Program-made: the position numbers and the translations under genes
Shown here: positions 9,710-20,239 of the stretch, one piece after another
Layout of the letters: the number at the start of each line of letters is the position of its first letter
Position numbering within the stretch: the first letter of the stretch is position 1
From: Mycoplasma testudinis ATCC 43263
Lineage (GTDB): Bacteria > Bacillota_I > Bacilli_A > Mycoplasmatales > Mycoplasmoidaceae
Direction of reading: 5' to 3'
Length of the DNA: 35,268 nt
Assembly (NCBI RefSeq): GCF_000687795.1
Contig: NZ_JHXT01000017.1
Coordinates: 1-35,268 of the forward strand
The notes under the pieces: generated by a model
Database searches by the model: none
What the model was told of the DNA's origin: nothing
Seen by the model: only the letters and a program-made list of their open reading frames with translations

Positions 9710-11530
9710 TTATCTTAAACTTTCTTTAAATCGGTAAAAAGCATTTATTAATGCTTGTTTTTGGAAATCGTTTGTGGGCTGTTCTAACGATAACGCCGGA
9801 GCATTATTATTTAAATATTTTTGTGGAATAGAAATATTATACGCGTTTTGTAGTTCATTTGCTAAAGCAAGATCTTTTATTTCTTGTGAAGAGTAAGTAG
9901 CGATCGAAGAAGCAATATAAGCACTATCAAAATTTGCATCAGTAACATCCGCTTGGTTTGATGCACTTTCATCCCCTGGGAAAACAACGCTAACAGAATC
10001 ACTAACTGAATTTGAATCTGGAATAAAGGTCCCTTTTTCTAGTTTTGTTGGTGTTCCAGGAACATGACTAATAATTCTTAATGGAGATGTATAAAATACA
10101 AAATCAAAATTCATCATTGGTCCGTATTGGAAGACCGAAGATTTAGCAAAATCTGGATCTGCAGCTCCACCTGATACAATCCCTTTATCATCAATTGAAA
10201 AGTCGCTGTCAGGCAAAAGCTTTCTTTGAAAATGAGTAACCCCATCTTCAACCTCGCGTCCATTTATTTCTTGTTTAGCTTCATCGCCTTCCCCAACTTT
10301 TATTGGTTGTTCGTTTTGTGGTGCTTGAGAACCATCATCTGTAAAATAATAATTATTAATGATATCTGCTCCCTCTAAACCAACATTACGAATAATGTTA
10401 TAAGCTTCATCTAAAAATTGCGAATTTCTGTCTGTAGATAATTTATTAATAACCATACTATCTAAAGCATACGATGAATTCACTGGTGTTACAATGTGAA
10501 AATTATCACCATTAATTTCATCTTTTAGCTTATCGTTCAAAGCATCGCCACCAAGACCTGCAAAGATAGCATCTCCGTTAAACATGAAAGCACCACCCAA
10601 TGAACCAGCAGACCCAATTGGTCTTGCTAATGCATTTAAAATTGCATTACTATCTGAATTCATCACTAATGGAGTTGGTTTGTTTCCAAAATTTGGTGGA
10701 TTTATCCGTTGTTGGTTTAAATCTTTAGGATTATTCGTATTAAATTTTCAACTATTGTAAACATCTTCATAATCTGCTATTGAAGGCTTCAAGTTATTCA
10801 AAATTGGATCATCTGTATCCGAAAGACCAGAAGCCAGACGGTCTTCGCCACGGACTATACTAGCCGTTGTAAATAGCGTTCTTTCATCTTCAACAACGCC
10901 TAAACGGCCATTATCAAAACGGTCTTTATATTTAGTACCAATAAGGTTTAAAATCTCACTAAAAGTTGGTTGCTGAAAATTTGGATTATCGGGCGTTTTT
11001 GTAAATTCAGGAATTGGTGCCCCACGGTAAGCAAAAATATAATTTTGGAAGAAATAAGGCACACTGTATTCTAAAAGATTTGGAATTCCATCATTATGAG
11101 CACTATCAGTTAGAATTTGTTGTATGGGAACCGAAAACAAACTAAGAGCTTCATCTGCCGTTTTAATTGGTTCATGGGTGTCAGGATCTTTCAAATTAAA
11201 TTTAGATCAATCAAGTTTTACTAAATCTCCAGCTTTTGCAAGTTCGATAATCGCATATGTTGAAGGAATTCCAATTGTATAAGTTGCATTTTTAAAATTA
11301 CTAATCATGTTTTCGTTTGAACTATAAAAATCAAATTGAACATTTCCATAAGTATCTTGAATTCTAGATTGTAAATCAGAAGACATGTAAGATTCATAAT
11401 TGCCAAACACAAAATTTCCGCCTCCACCAGTTCCTGGAACACAAGAAGATAAAGCAGATGTAACAATAAAACCGATTCCTAAAAGACCAAAACCGCCAAT
11501 ATATTTTTTGTTTCGAATTTTTTTAGCCAT
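9710..11530 (-). CDS. potD: Spermidine/putrescine ABC transporter substrate-binding lipoprotein
   Basis: This is the 606-residue extracytoplasmic binding lipoprotein of the polyamine importer. The N-terminus is a lipoprotein signal: KKIRNKKY, a hydrophobic stretch, then the lipobox SALSSC with the anchoring Cys at about residue 30. The mature part begins NFVFGNYESYMSSDLQSRI, like the start of PotD-type binding proteins. It is much longer than the roughly 350 residues of typical PotD, with acidic, Asn- and Ser-rich insertions in the C-terminal half. Mollicute PotD proteins are known to be long and divergent. Two TGA codons are read as Trp. The ATG overlaps the end of potC. The name relies partly on its place after potABC. 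Confidence 0.85.
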
Positions 11531-12494
11531 TATTAACTGCTCCTATAATTTCAGAAGTTTTTGTTTGAAGAACTTTTTGTTTATTTACTTCTGTTCGAAT
11601 AGTTTTAATAATTTGTTTGTTTGATAATTTTAATTTGGTCATCTTTGAACGACGCTTAACAATTGAATCATGGTGTTTTTCCCGTTCAATATATCATTTA
11701 CGTAGTGCAAAAATAATTGTAATCAATACAGTTAGAAGAATAATAATTGTTCCAAAAGCAACGGCCCAAGCCTTAACGCCTCGACGCATTGAATAAAGTT
11801 GTGTCGCTATTGTTTGTGTTGACCCACGAACTAAATTAGTAACAACAAAATCATCAAAACTCATAGAAAAAGCGATCAATGCACCAGCTAGAATTCCAGG
11901 CATTAAATAAGGGACTGTAATCTTAAAGAAAGTAGCTACTTTAGAGACTCCTAAATCTTCGCTAGCTTGAATTAATTTAGGGTTCATTTTTTGCATCCGT
12001 GGATAGATGGTTACTAAAGCATAAGGAGTACAAAAAGAAATGTGTGAAACAATAACAGTAAACAATCCCAATGAATTACCAAAACTTAATCAGGTAGTTG
12101 CAAATAAAACAATTAAACTAAGCCCTGAAATAATATCTGGAGTGGTAATAGAAGAACTTGAAGCTCCTAATGCTAATTTGCGATAAATTTGTTTATTGTT
12201 TCAAATTGCAAAAGAAGTCATCACAGCAATGATAATCGAAATCGGTGTACTCACCACGCCAATAATTACCGAATTAATGATTCCATTGAGAAAGCCATCA
12301 TCAGTTGCTAAATAAGAATATGCACTTGCACCAGTTCCAGTTCCCAAGCCAAAATCAAGATTAATATTTTCTTTAATTGTTGAACCGTTAAAACTAACCA
12401 TAACAACAATAAATAAAGGTAAGTAAATCAAGATCAGAATCAAAAAGATATAACTTTGGCGTAACAAATAACGCACTTTTTGCCAGTCAATCAT
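11523..12494 (-). CDS. potC: Spermidine/putrescine ABC transporter permease PotC
   Basis: This is one of the two membrane permeases of the polyamine importer. The 323-residue frame has about six transmembrane helices and the BPD_transp_1 EAA loop near LIQASEDLGVSKVATFFKIT, which contacts PotA. The stretch SFDDFVVTNLVRGSTQTIA is typical of PotC (family pattern SFDDFVxxxFxxG). A lysine-rich C-terminal tail of about 45 residues extends beyond the last helix. The ATG shares one base with the potB stop (TAATG), and its end overlaps the start of potD by eight bases, so translation is coupled. Two TGA codons encode Trp. Confidence 0.93.
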
Positions 12495-13468
12495 TATTGG
12501 TTATCTCCTAAGTTGGTATCTGCAAATGTGGCACTAGAAGTAACTAAACTTGGTGCAACATTTGTATTTTTTTTCTTTCCAAAAAAAGACCCAGTAGATA
12601 TTTTGGCTTTACTCATCCGCCACATTTTTGGCACACCAACTCACAAAACATAAACGCCTAAAATAATTAACGCCAACACCAAACTAACTGCACTAGCTTG
12701 TGCAATTGCCAAATTACTTTGTAAACCATTACTACCAAGACTAAAAATGAAATCACCAATCAATGCTGAATCATTACGGTTATTCAAAAATTCCGGAATT
12801 GCTACGGTTGTAAAACTAGGTAATAAAACTAAAGTCAATCCCGAAATAATTGCACCTTTACAGTAAGGCACAACAATTAAGAAAAATGAAGTGAAAGCAT
12901 TTCGCCCCAAATCTTGGCTTGCAGTCATATAAGTTTTAGGCATATTGCTTAAAACAGTATATAAAGGCAAAATCATGAATGGAATATAAATATATACCAT
13001 TCCAATAATTGTAAACCCGTCACCAAAAGTCGTATTGGGTCCGCCTACTAGTAAATCAAGAATGGACTTCAATCCGATTAATTTAATTAAAAAACTACTT
13101 CAGATCGGTGCTGTCGCAAACAAAATAACAGTTGCTTTAAAAACTTTGCTTTTCCCAAAAGCCAAATAGTAGCAAAACGGGAAAGCGATAATTAAACATA
13201 ACGCTGTAGAGACAACCGCAATTCAAAACGATTTTCAAATTTTTTCTCCAACAAAAGCATCAATCGCATTAAAATTATCTGCGACTGTTCCCTTGATTTT
13301 TGAACCATCTAAATTAGAAATAGTTACGGGTTGTAAAGAGTAAACTAAAATAATAATTAATGGAACAATAAACAACATAATCATGAACCCAACAAAAGGC
13401 AAGATTAACCAAATTTTCTTTTTTGCTTTAAAAGTGTTGCTGAATTTGGATTTTAGATTTCCTCACAT
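12494..13468 (-). CDS. potB: Spermidine/putrescine ABC transporter permease PotB
   Basis: This is the second permease of the polyamine importer, 324 residues with about six transmembrane helices. It starts MWGNLKSKF (the second codon is TGA) and the first helix is WLILPFVGFMIMLFIVP. The EAA-type loop is seen around TYMTASQDLGRNAFTSFFLI, followed by VLLPSFTTVAIPEFL, a PotB-like segment. The start codon shares one base with the potA stop, and its stop shares one base with the potC start. The C-terminal tail is short and basic. Confidence 0.93.
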
Positions 13469-14970
13469 TACTGTTCAACCTTCATCATATGAACATCAAT
13501 AGGGTCAAATTTTAGACCGACCTTTTGATTTAAAGTAACACTATCGATATTATCAACAGCAATCTGTGTTCCATCATTTAATTCACCTTGAACTTCTCAA
13601 AGCAAACCCTTATAAATAGTGTTAGTTACTGTTGCATCAAAAAAGCCTTTGCCTTGTTCAACAACATCAAAGTCTTCAGGGCGAATTAAAACCTTAACAG
13701 TTTCATTGGGTTTAAATCCTTCTTCTTCGCCTTCATCAGTATCAATGATGTCACCACTGCTGAGTTTGATTTTATAATCACCTAAATAGGTTCCATCGAA
13801 GATATTCGCAGCTCCAATAAACTTTGCCACTCAAACATTTGAAGGTGAATCATACACATCACTTGGTGTACCAACTTGCTCTATATCACCCTCAGACATT
13901 ACTACTATTTTGTCAGATAAAACTAAAGCTTCTTCTTGGTCGTGAGTAACCAACAAAAAAGTCAATTTAAATTCTTTATGCAAACGTTTCAATTCATTTT
14001 GTAAATTTTTTCGAACCTTTGCATCTAATGCTGATAATGGTTCATCCAACAATAAAATATCTGGTTCAATAACTAAAGCTCTTGCTAGGGCGACACGTTG
14101 TTGCATTCCGCCAGATAATTCAGAAGGATACTTGTCTTCTTTTCCGACAAGACCAACCGTTTCAATCATCTTGGTTGCCCGTTCATCAATTTCTTTTTTT
14201 GTTAATTTTCGGGTTAAAGAATGTTTTTCAAAGTTTTCTTTTTTCATAGTAGGATAAGTATCCCAGTATGACATTCAATAATCAACGTTGTTATACTCTT
14301 TAATCAACTTATCATATTGCGTATCAAGTGTTTTTTTCTTTTTGTAGTTATTACGCAAGTCAAGGATTTCTTTTTCAATATTAGAAATCTTAACCTCGTC
14401 ATCAAGTTCAGCAATTTTGTCACGCAGTTCAATTATTGCATCGTTAAATTGAAGTAATCGCATTTCCTTGTTTTCTTCGAATCAAGGGTTGGATAAATAC
14501 TTTTGATCAACTTTAACTATTTTAGTTTCTATTGCTTTGCGTTTTTTTTCAAAGTCTTTCTTTTTTCCCGATGCGAATTTAGTTGCATCTTGGAAAACTT
14601 TTTCAGCTTCTGCGTATTTGGCTGGAGATATTTCTTCAAGCGGAGTTCGCATAACCTTTAATCCATAACAAATGTTTTTATACACTGTCATATTGGGGAA
14701 GAGCGCATAGTTTTGAAATACTGTTGCGCTGGGACGTTTGTGAACGGGCATATCTTTAACATCGATACCCCCAATTCGAATTTGACCATAAGTAGGTTGT
14801 TCAAAACCTGCAATCATATTTAGTGTGGTTGTTTTGCCACATCCAGATGGACCTAATAGTGTTACGAATTCACCTTTTTGTATATTCAGGTTGAAGTTAC
14901 GAACAGCTACGAAACCATCCTCAAAAGTTTTATTAACACTTTTTAGTTCAATAAAGCTTTTTTCTTCCAA
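13468..14970 (-). CDS. potA: Spermidine/putrescine ABC transporter ATP-binding protein PotA with a long insertion
   Basis: PotA is the ATPase that drives PotBC. The 500-residue protein has Walker [10 protein letters not shown] at about 40-48, Q-loop VFQNYALFP near 86, signature LSGGMQQR near 285, Walker B ILLLDEP and the switch [11 protein letters not shown]-terminal TOBE-like domain follows. Between Q-loop and signature lies a lysine- and glutamate-rich, probably coiled-coil insertion of roughly 110-120 residues; other mycoplasma PotA proteins also have an insertion here. No ATG is available at the N-terminus. I chose TTG 14970 because AGGCGAGG lies just upstream; an in-frame TTG at 15021 is the alternative. 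It heads a potABCD-tsaD-metK-amidohydrolase run. Confidence 0.93.
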
Positions 14971-14979
14971 TTTAAGAAC

Positions 14980-14989
14980 CCTCGCCTTT
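14980..14989 (-). promoter_or_regulatory. Ribosome binding site supporting the potA TTG start
   Basis: On the minus strand AAAGGCGAGG precedes the TTG at 14970 by nine bases. It is the strongest Shine-Dalgarno match near the N-terminus and decides between the two TTG candidates. Confidence 0.5.
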
Positions 14990-15037
14990 AAAAAATAATT
15001 AAATAAATTATCACCTTCCAATTTTGAAATGAAGATA

Positions 15038-15043
15038 ATTATA
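15038..15043 (-). promoter_or_regulatory. -10 box of the pot operon
   Basis: The minus strand reads TATAAT here, after a T-rich tract, about 70 bases before the potA TTG. No convincing -35 box is seen. The truncated transposase begins only about 60 bases further upstream. Confidence 0.5.
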
Positions 15044-15102
15044 GAAAAAAAGCAAAATATTTTTAATAAAAAAAGAAATTTTTTTTAAACGATTTTTTTT
15101 AA

Positions 15103-15888
15103 AGGTATCTCTGTAAAAAAACAAGCAAAAAAAACGGTATAGAGCACTCCCTTCCAACTATCACTAAAATAATTCAAGCAGATCCAAGATATAAATGAAA
15201 AACTCCAGATCGTTATATTGAAGAAAAACACCCTGAACGAATTTGCTATATGGAAACAGGTCATACTCAATTAGATATTAAGATTTTTGGTAAAACGCAA
15301 TTACCAGTGTTTGGACGAAAACTTTATGTTGCAGGATTAATTGATCAAGGTTCAAAATTTTTCTACTCTGAAGTTTTAGTGCAGCAAACTACTGTTGAAC
15401 TAATTGAGTTCTATAAGCGAGCATATGTATATTTTGAAGAACATGGAATTACCATTAAAAGAACCAGAACCGATAATGCCATGCAATTTAAAGAAACTAA
15501 TTTTGTTAGGTCACCACAATTTTACGATTTGTTAAAGTCGTTAAAAGTAGAACATCAATTCACGCCATTAGGTGTCAGTCAAGCTAATGGACAAATTGAA
15601 AATATTTTCGGTAAGTATGATAAAGAATTACTTCCAGGAATTTGAGATGTTGCTGAGATGAAAGTTTTTGAAGAAAAAGTCAAGCAGTACGTTGAATATC
15701 ATAATTTTTATCGCTACCACACCAACAGCATTAATAAATATGATGATCGTTTTCCAAAATATATCATTCCTATTAATTTCTTAAAAGGATTAAATGAAAT
15801 TGATTTTAAAGGAGAAATATACCTTCCGCCCGTACATGGTCACATTGAGCATTTATCATCTGAAATAGATTATGGAAGTAAGGAATAG
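15103..15888 (+). pseudogene. 5'-truncated DDE (rve-type) insertion-sequence transposase
   Basis: An open frame from 15103 to TAG 15888 encodes the catalytic part of an integrase-core transposase, closest in style to IS3/IS481-type enzymes. The DDE residues are visible: the first Asp in HTQLDIKIFG, the second in RTRTDNAMQF, and the Glu in SQANGQIENIFGKYD. It ends with a HNFYRYHTNSINKYDDRFP segment. Two TGA codons encode Trp. There is no start codon and no helix-turn-helix region upstream (TAA at 15100), so the 5' part is gone. The break abuts the pot promoter region. It marks the left edge of the accessory island. Confidence 0.85.
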
Positions 15889-15894
15889 TTGTTA

Positions 15895-15966
15895 ACTTAA
15901 AATACCAATTCAAAAAATTAAAACAACCATAATAAATGCCATTATTAAATGGTTGGAATTTTAAGT
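15895..15966. terminator. Nested inverted repeat after the transposase, possible bidirectional terminator
   Basis: ACTTAAAATACCAA at 15895-15908 pairs with TTGGAATTTTAAGT at 15953-15966 (one mismatch). An inner pair AACCATAATAA with TTATTAAATGGTT (15925-15954) has a two-base bulge. It lies between two convergent genes. It could also be the end of the insertion sequence. Confidence 0.45.
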
Positions 15967-16153
15967 GTTCTCGATACCCAAAATAATTGATTTTCCTACA
16001 CGATATAAGTAAAAAGAGAACATGAGTCTATATCCCCATGTTTTCTTTAAGTATTTTCGTACTTCTAGAAACCTGTTTAATAAGCAGTTTTAGTTATTTT
16101 ATCAAAACTATTTTTATTTGTAGTGACAGCTTTACATCCAGTAGTTCATATTA

Positions 16154-19107
16154 CTATTTTTCATTTTTTCAAAAATCTCTAGGTTGTTCAATTATCTTAT
16201 TATCTTTTAAAATTTTCCGATCTTCTCCATAATCCTCTTTCATAAAATTTTCAAAAATATTATTTTGAGTTTCATCAGAGCAATAAATTTTTAAATTTTG
16301 TTTCGCTCTTGTTATAGCTGTGTAAAAAACATTGTGTGTTATTTTTTCTTCGTTTTGGTTATCAAACAATATTTTTACAGAATTAAATTCTAAGCCTTGT
16401 GATTTATGGATTGAAACAGCATAAGCAACTTGAAAAGGAACAACATATTTAAAATCATTTGTCAAATCTGAGTTTTTGTTTGGATTCATAAATACAACGA
16501 CAGTATTTTCAACAATAAGTGGTCTCCCTGAATCTCAATCCGGAGAATATTCTGAAAGATTACGATCTATTAAATTTATTTCATCGTTAACATGGAGTTC
16601 TAATAAAAATTCAACTCTCTCTTCATTATAACAAGCATCAGGAGGATAATACCTAATGTTTTTTATAATACCTTTGGTATTGCTAGAATAGCAATTATTA
16701 AATTTTTCAGGATTTGTAATTAAAATAGGATCGCCTACTTTATAAATTTTGTGGTTTATTATGTATTCTTTATTTTTATTGTTCATTTGAATTAAATGGT
16801 TTATACTGTTTATCCCATAAAATCCGTCGTAATTCAAACAAAGAATAATTTCATCACTTACAGGCGGTTTTTCTAAATCTGAAAGAAAATCGTCAAGTCT
16901 AAAAAAATAAAAATTGGCAAAATTACCAAATTCTTTTCCAATTGTATTTCTTTTCCTAATTATTTCCCAAAATTTTGCTAGTTGTGATTCTTTGTCAACT
17001 CTGTGTGGGATACTAAGAGTAATTTTTTTTCATTTGGCAAAAATTTATCTAAAAGTTTGAACCAATTTCCAAACTCGATAGACTCTAATTGAAATATGTC
17101 TCCGGCAAGAACCAAAAACCTAATTCTAGTAAATTTTTCTAAAATTTCGAGCATGGCGTCGTTCGAAATTGTGCTACTTTCATCTAAAAACAAAACATCA
17201 TAAACATTTTCTACTTTACTTGCTTTATTTATTGCCTTTTCAACTGTAGTAAATTTTGTTAAATTAGAATTCTTTGAATCCATTACATTTCGTAAATTAT
17301 TTCGCGCAGAATTTGTTATAGTAAGAAAAAGTTTCCTCTCTTTGTTAAAAAAATTAGCGAGAACATTCATAGTAAAAGATTTCCCGGTCCCTGCGGGGCC
17401 GTAAATTGGTACTACACACCCTTGAGATAACATTTTTGTAATACCTGATATTTTTTCGGCATCAATATTTTTTTGGTTTTTTAGTTTTGGGTTTTCTTTT
17501 TTATACCAAAAAGAAAAGTTTTCATTTTGTAAATTTGTTTGACATATGCCATTAAAAAGTTTCATAATGCTTTCTAAAATTGTTTTGGTAGATTTTAAGT
17601 AACCCGATAAATAGAGTTGCCCATAATCGTATTTAATTTGGGCATCTTGAAATTTTGTATATAACGATTTATTGTATTTATCAAGTAAACTCTTCATCCC
17701 TTCTATATTTTTTTCATCAACAGGTAAACAATCCTCAATTTCTTTCCAATTTTTTTGAACATCCAGGAATAACTTCCCTGAATAAACTGTTTTTTCTTTT
17801 ATAAAGGAAGCAAATACTTCTTCTTGGTTTTTAGCTACATCTGTCCCTCAAAAGCAATCCAAAACATCTGATCTTTTTAGTTTAAGATTTTGAAGATCAA
17901 AATTTAATGGATGGTCTTCAAACGGAATTGAGCTATTCCCTATTCGAAGATCTGATAAAAGATTATTCGCCTTATGTTCGATTTTTATACATTTGTTATA
18001 TCTCGACAGTTGCGGTCTAATTGTTTTTAACCTAAAACTATATAAAAGATAGCGAAGAATTTTTCAACCTTTTCTTTTTTCCTTACAAAAAACTCTAACT
18101 TTTTTTAAAACATCGTAAAAAAAGATTTTGCTCTCTGGCTCAATATCCTTTTTAATTTCTTCACAAAACGAATCAAAGGCATCATCAGAACAATCCAAAA
18201 AATAAACTAAATCACAGTTTTTGTGTTTCATATATTTACATATAGAAAGCAATTCATTCTCCGAATAATAACGCTTTTCTTCGTGAAAAATATAATTAAA
18301 GTTTATGATCTCACACATCCGAATTCCAAAATTCCAACCAACAATCAATTCTGCTTTTATAGATCTACCGTTTAACTCAAAATACTTGGTTAAAATTTGC
18401 AAATCCAAAGCATAGTTTGTGTTTAATTTTAGTAAAGTGTAAGCAGTTATTCTACGAAATTTATTTTCACAATCCTCAACAGGTGAAAGTGTCACTTCAA
18501 AAATTCTTCCATTTTTAGTAAACTTGGGCGCCGATTTAATTACATAAAATTTGTCTTCGACAATTTCGTTTACATTTTTTTCCATTAATAAATCAGAAAT
18601 TTTGTTGTAGTGTTCAAGAACCATTGGGTCGTATTCAAGAATAAAATTTGTAATATTTGAAAAATACTCCTCGTTAAAATCTTTTCTCATTAACTCTTTA
18701 ATTTCATACAAAAACTTAATATAATCTCACATCAATTTTTGACAAGCCTCTGGAGACGGTAGGTAATGTGAGACAGAATATTTAAATTTTTCATAAAAAT
18801 CAATAAGAAAAAAATATTTAGGTTTTGCATCTCGGGGGCAGTGGCTTTTAAGGTATCCTAAACTATCTTCTAATTCTTTATAACTTATGTATTCATCAAT
18901 ATCGTCATTTTTTTCAAGTTTTCTCACCACCTTTGCAATAATGTGATTTACCAAGTGGCGCAGTACAATTGCAATTTGCTGTGAAACCCTTTCTTTCATT
19001 TTTTTAGTAACATTTGAATTTATTAAAGAAAATTGGTATTCTATATATTCATTTATTATCTCTAGTTGTTTATCGTTCGTTAGTGCTTGAGTTTCTTTGT
19101 TATCCAT
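16154..19107 (-). pseudogene. Large RecD-like SF1 DNA helicase, interrupted by one frameshift
   Basis: With one added base the frame is about 985 residues. The C-terminal 45% is a superfamily 1B (RecD/AAA_30 plus UvrD_C_2) helicase: Walker A GPAGTGKSFTM, Walker B VLFLDESSTIS, motif III LAGDIFQLESI, then PHRVDKES, motif V AYAVSIHKSQGLEF and motif VI NVFYTAITRAKQNLKIY. The N-terminal 540 residues match nothing I recognise; they are charged and helical, with a more beta-rich part around FYVIKSAPKFTKNGRIFEVT. At T8 on the plus strand (17023-17030; A8 in the gene) the frame shifts by one. As written the protein ends at 16978, before motifs V and VI. Upstream, 18711-17023 is one frame through several TGA-Trp codons. 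ATG 19107 has no Shine-Dalgarno. A defence or mobile-element helicase is possible but unproven. Confidence 0.75.
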
Positions 19108-19186
19108 TGTTTTTTTGTTTTCTTTTAAATTTTCTTAATATTGTAATTGTATTTTGATTTAAGGAGGAAAAATCCTATTAAAATTT

Positions 19187-19201
19187 AATCTTTAAAAGAT
19201 T
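19187..19201. repeat. Palindrome upstream of the helicase gene
   Basis: AATCTTT and AAAGATT flank a single A, 80 bases upstream of the helicase ATG. It could be an operator or a small hairpin; nothing more supports it. Confidence 0.3.
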
Positions 19202-19226
19202 CGAACAACATGTCCCTCATAAAAGA

Positions 19227-19251
19227 AAAAGCGCGTTTAAAGCGCGCTTTT
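19227..19251 (-). terminator. GC-rich terminator at the end of the minus-strand gene fragment
   Basis: AAAAGCGCG and CGCGCTTTT form a perfect 9-bp stem with a 7-base loop; on the minus strand the stem is followed by TTTTTCTTTT. The stop codon of the 19237-19515 fragment lies inside the loop. The GC-rich stem is unlike other terminators in the window. Confidence 0.8.
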
Positions 19252-19515
19252 GTCGTAATTCAATTCTGTGTGTTGTATTGCCTGTTTTTCTTTCAGCTTA
19301 ACGACATTGAGCTGCGTCTTTCTAAACTCACCAAATAAACAAATCTTTTGGTCTTCTACAGTTTTGCCGTATAACTTGTAGTGTCCCATTAAATTATTCA
19401 AGCTGAACTGTTCTGGCTCATTTATGAAAAACAGATATTGCTGAAATAAATCACTAACTCTCCCTCTTACATCAACACCTAATAAATCTGTGTAAACGCC
19501 ATTATAACCATAACC
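19237..19515 (-). pseudogene. 5'-truncated gene fragment of foreign composition, unknown product
   Basis: A 92-codon open frame runs on the minus strand from just after a TAA (19518-19516) to TAA 19239-19237, ending TELNYDKSAL. The first in-frame ATG is at 19389, giving only 50 residues, so the natural start is probably missing. Codons such as CTG, CAG, AAG, GGC and AAC are frequent, unlike the neighbours, and the sequence is visibly richer in G+C. The terminator overlapping its stop shows this is a genuine 3' gene end. I do not recognise the protein; GVDVRGRVSDLF and KLYGKTVEDQKICLF are its most distinctive parts. It has no TGA codon, so it could come from an organism with the standard code. 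Confidence 0.5.
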
Positions 19516-19557
19516 TTATTTCCAAGTAAAAAAGCCATTCCCAAATACAAAATATAA

Positions 19558-19978
19558 AGGAAAATCAAGAAAACAAGGTTTTCAACAAACACAATTGCAG
19601 CCCCTTTCAATACATTGGTATCGCATCACTGCTTCAAATTAAACGGAGTGGGTTTAAAAGATATTCTTCATCACGAAAATAATGTTAATTTGCTGTATTT
19701 TAGTATCACAACTTTTGAAGATATCACCAACTCTAAAGCTGTTGCTGATATCATTATGCAAAACATTATGCAGAACGCCAACTTTAACCAACAGCAAAAC
19801 CGACAAGCTCTATTATTATTTGACGAGTATAGTGCCTCTGGTAGCAATTAAGAAACTAATTTGCTTGGCATGCCGCAAATACATCCTGCGTGAAGAGGGT
19901 AGACCGATAAAAAACTGGGATGAAATCCATAAGCAATTGGTTGCCTTCCGTGAACACGAAATAGAATCACAGTACTAA
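19558..19978 (+). pseudogene. 5'-truncated, frameshifted gene fragment with an ATPase-like Walker B (possible conjugation coupling protein)
   Basis: One frame runs from 19558 (after a TAA) to TAA 19855 and ends ALLLFDEYSASGSN. Its course, a hydrophobic VNLLYFSITTFEDI strand, a helix with SKAVADIIMQNI, and LLLFDEY, resembles the Walker B part of HerA/VirD4-type ATPases such as TraD or TraG coupling proteins. This is a weak match. A second frame, open through 19978, ends REEGRPIKNWDEIHKQLV then FREHEIESQY and TAA. A hairpin follows at 20011-20028, so this looks like the true C-terminus, reached by a deletion or shift near 19845-19860. Codon use is foreign, as in the fragment at 19237-19515. No start codon with a ribosome site is present. 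Confidence 0.4.
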
Positions 19979-20010
19979 ATATTCCTAACAACATGGATTT
20001 TAAATAACAA

Positions 20011-20028
20011 GCCACTTTCATAAGTGGC
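20011..20028 (+). terminator. Hairpin terminator after the plus-strand fragment
   Basis: GCCACTT and AAGTGGC form a perfect 7-bp stem with a TCAT loop, 32 bases after the TAA at 19976-19978. The following T content is modest (CTTTGCTATTTATT). Confidence 0.6.
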
Positions 20029-20105
20029 GACACTTTGCTATTTATTCGTCTGATAGTTAACTAGATTTTTGAACGTTTTGATAAAATGTTTACAACAAAG
20101 GATTT

Positions 20106-20132
20106 AACATCATCTTAAGTTTTTATGATGTT
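20106..20132. terminator. Inverted repeat near the end of the membrane-protein gene
   Basis: AACATCAT and ATGATGTT form an 8-bp stem with an 11-base loop. It lies about 110 bases past the end of the minus-strand gene at 20240, so it may be its terminator. Confidence 0.35.
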
Positions 20133-20239
20133 GTTAAACTTTACACACTTAAATCTATACTCTCACAGATAAGTTTATTACAAAAAAATGTCAAATGTCG
20201 AATCAAATACTACAATTCATGAATGCATAAAAATCACAT

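Noticed and set aside
16038-16232. Plus-strand open frame of 64 codons near the helicase 3' end
   Set aside because: It is a low-complexity Phe/Ser-rich frame overlapping the antisense of the helicase C-terminus, without a ribosome site.
17023-17030. Programmed ribosomal frameshift in the helicase gene
   Set aside because: There is no obvious slippery heptamer with a downstream pseudoknot. Two neighbouring genes carry similar single-base slips, so decay, phase variation or sequencing error fits better.
19195-19215. tRNA T-loop-like GATTCGAAC
   Set aside because: No acceptor, D or anticodon stem can be built around it on either strand; I found no tRNA or rRNA gene in the window.
19848-20033. 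Minus-strand open frame of 61 codons in the foreign insert
   Set aside because: It is antisense to the fragment whose C-terminus is followed by a hairpin, and it has no start signal or recognisable product.
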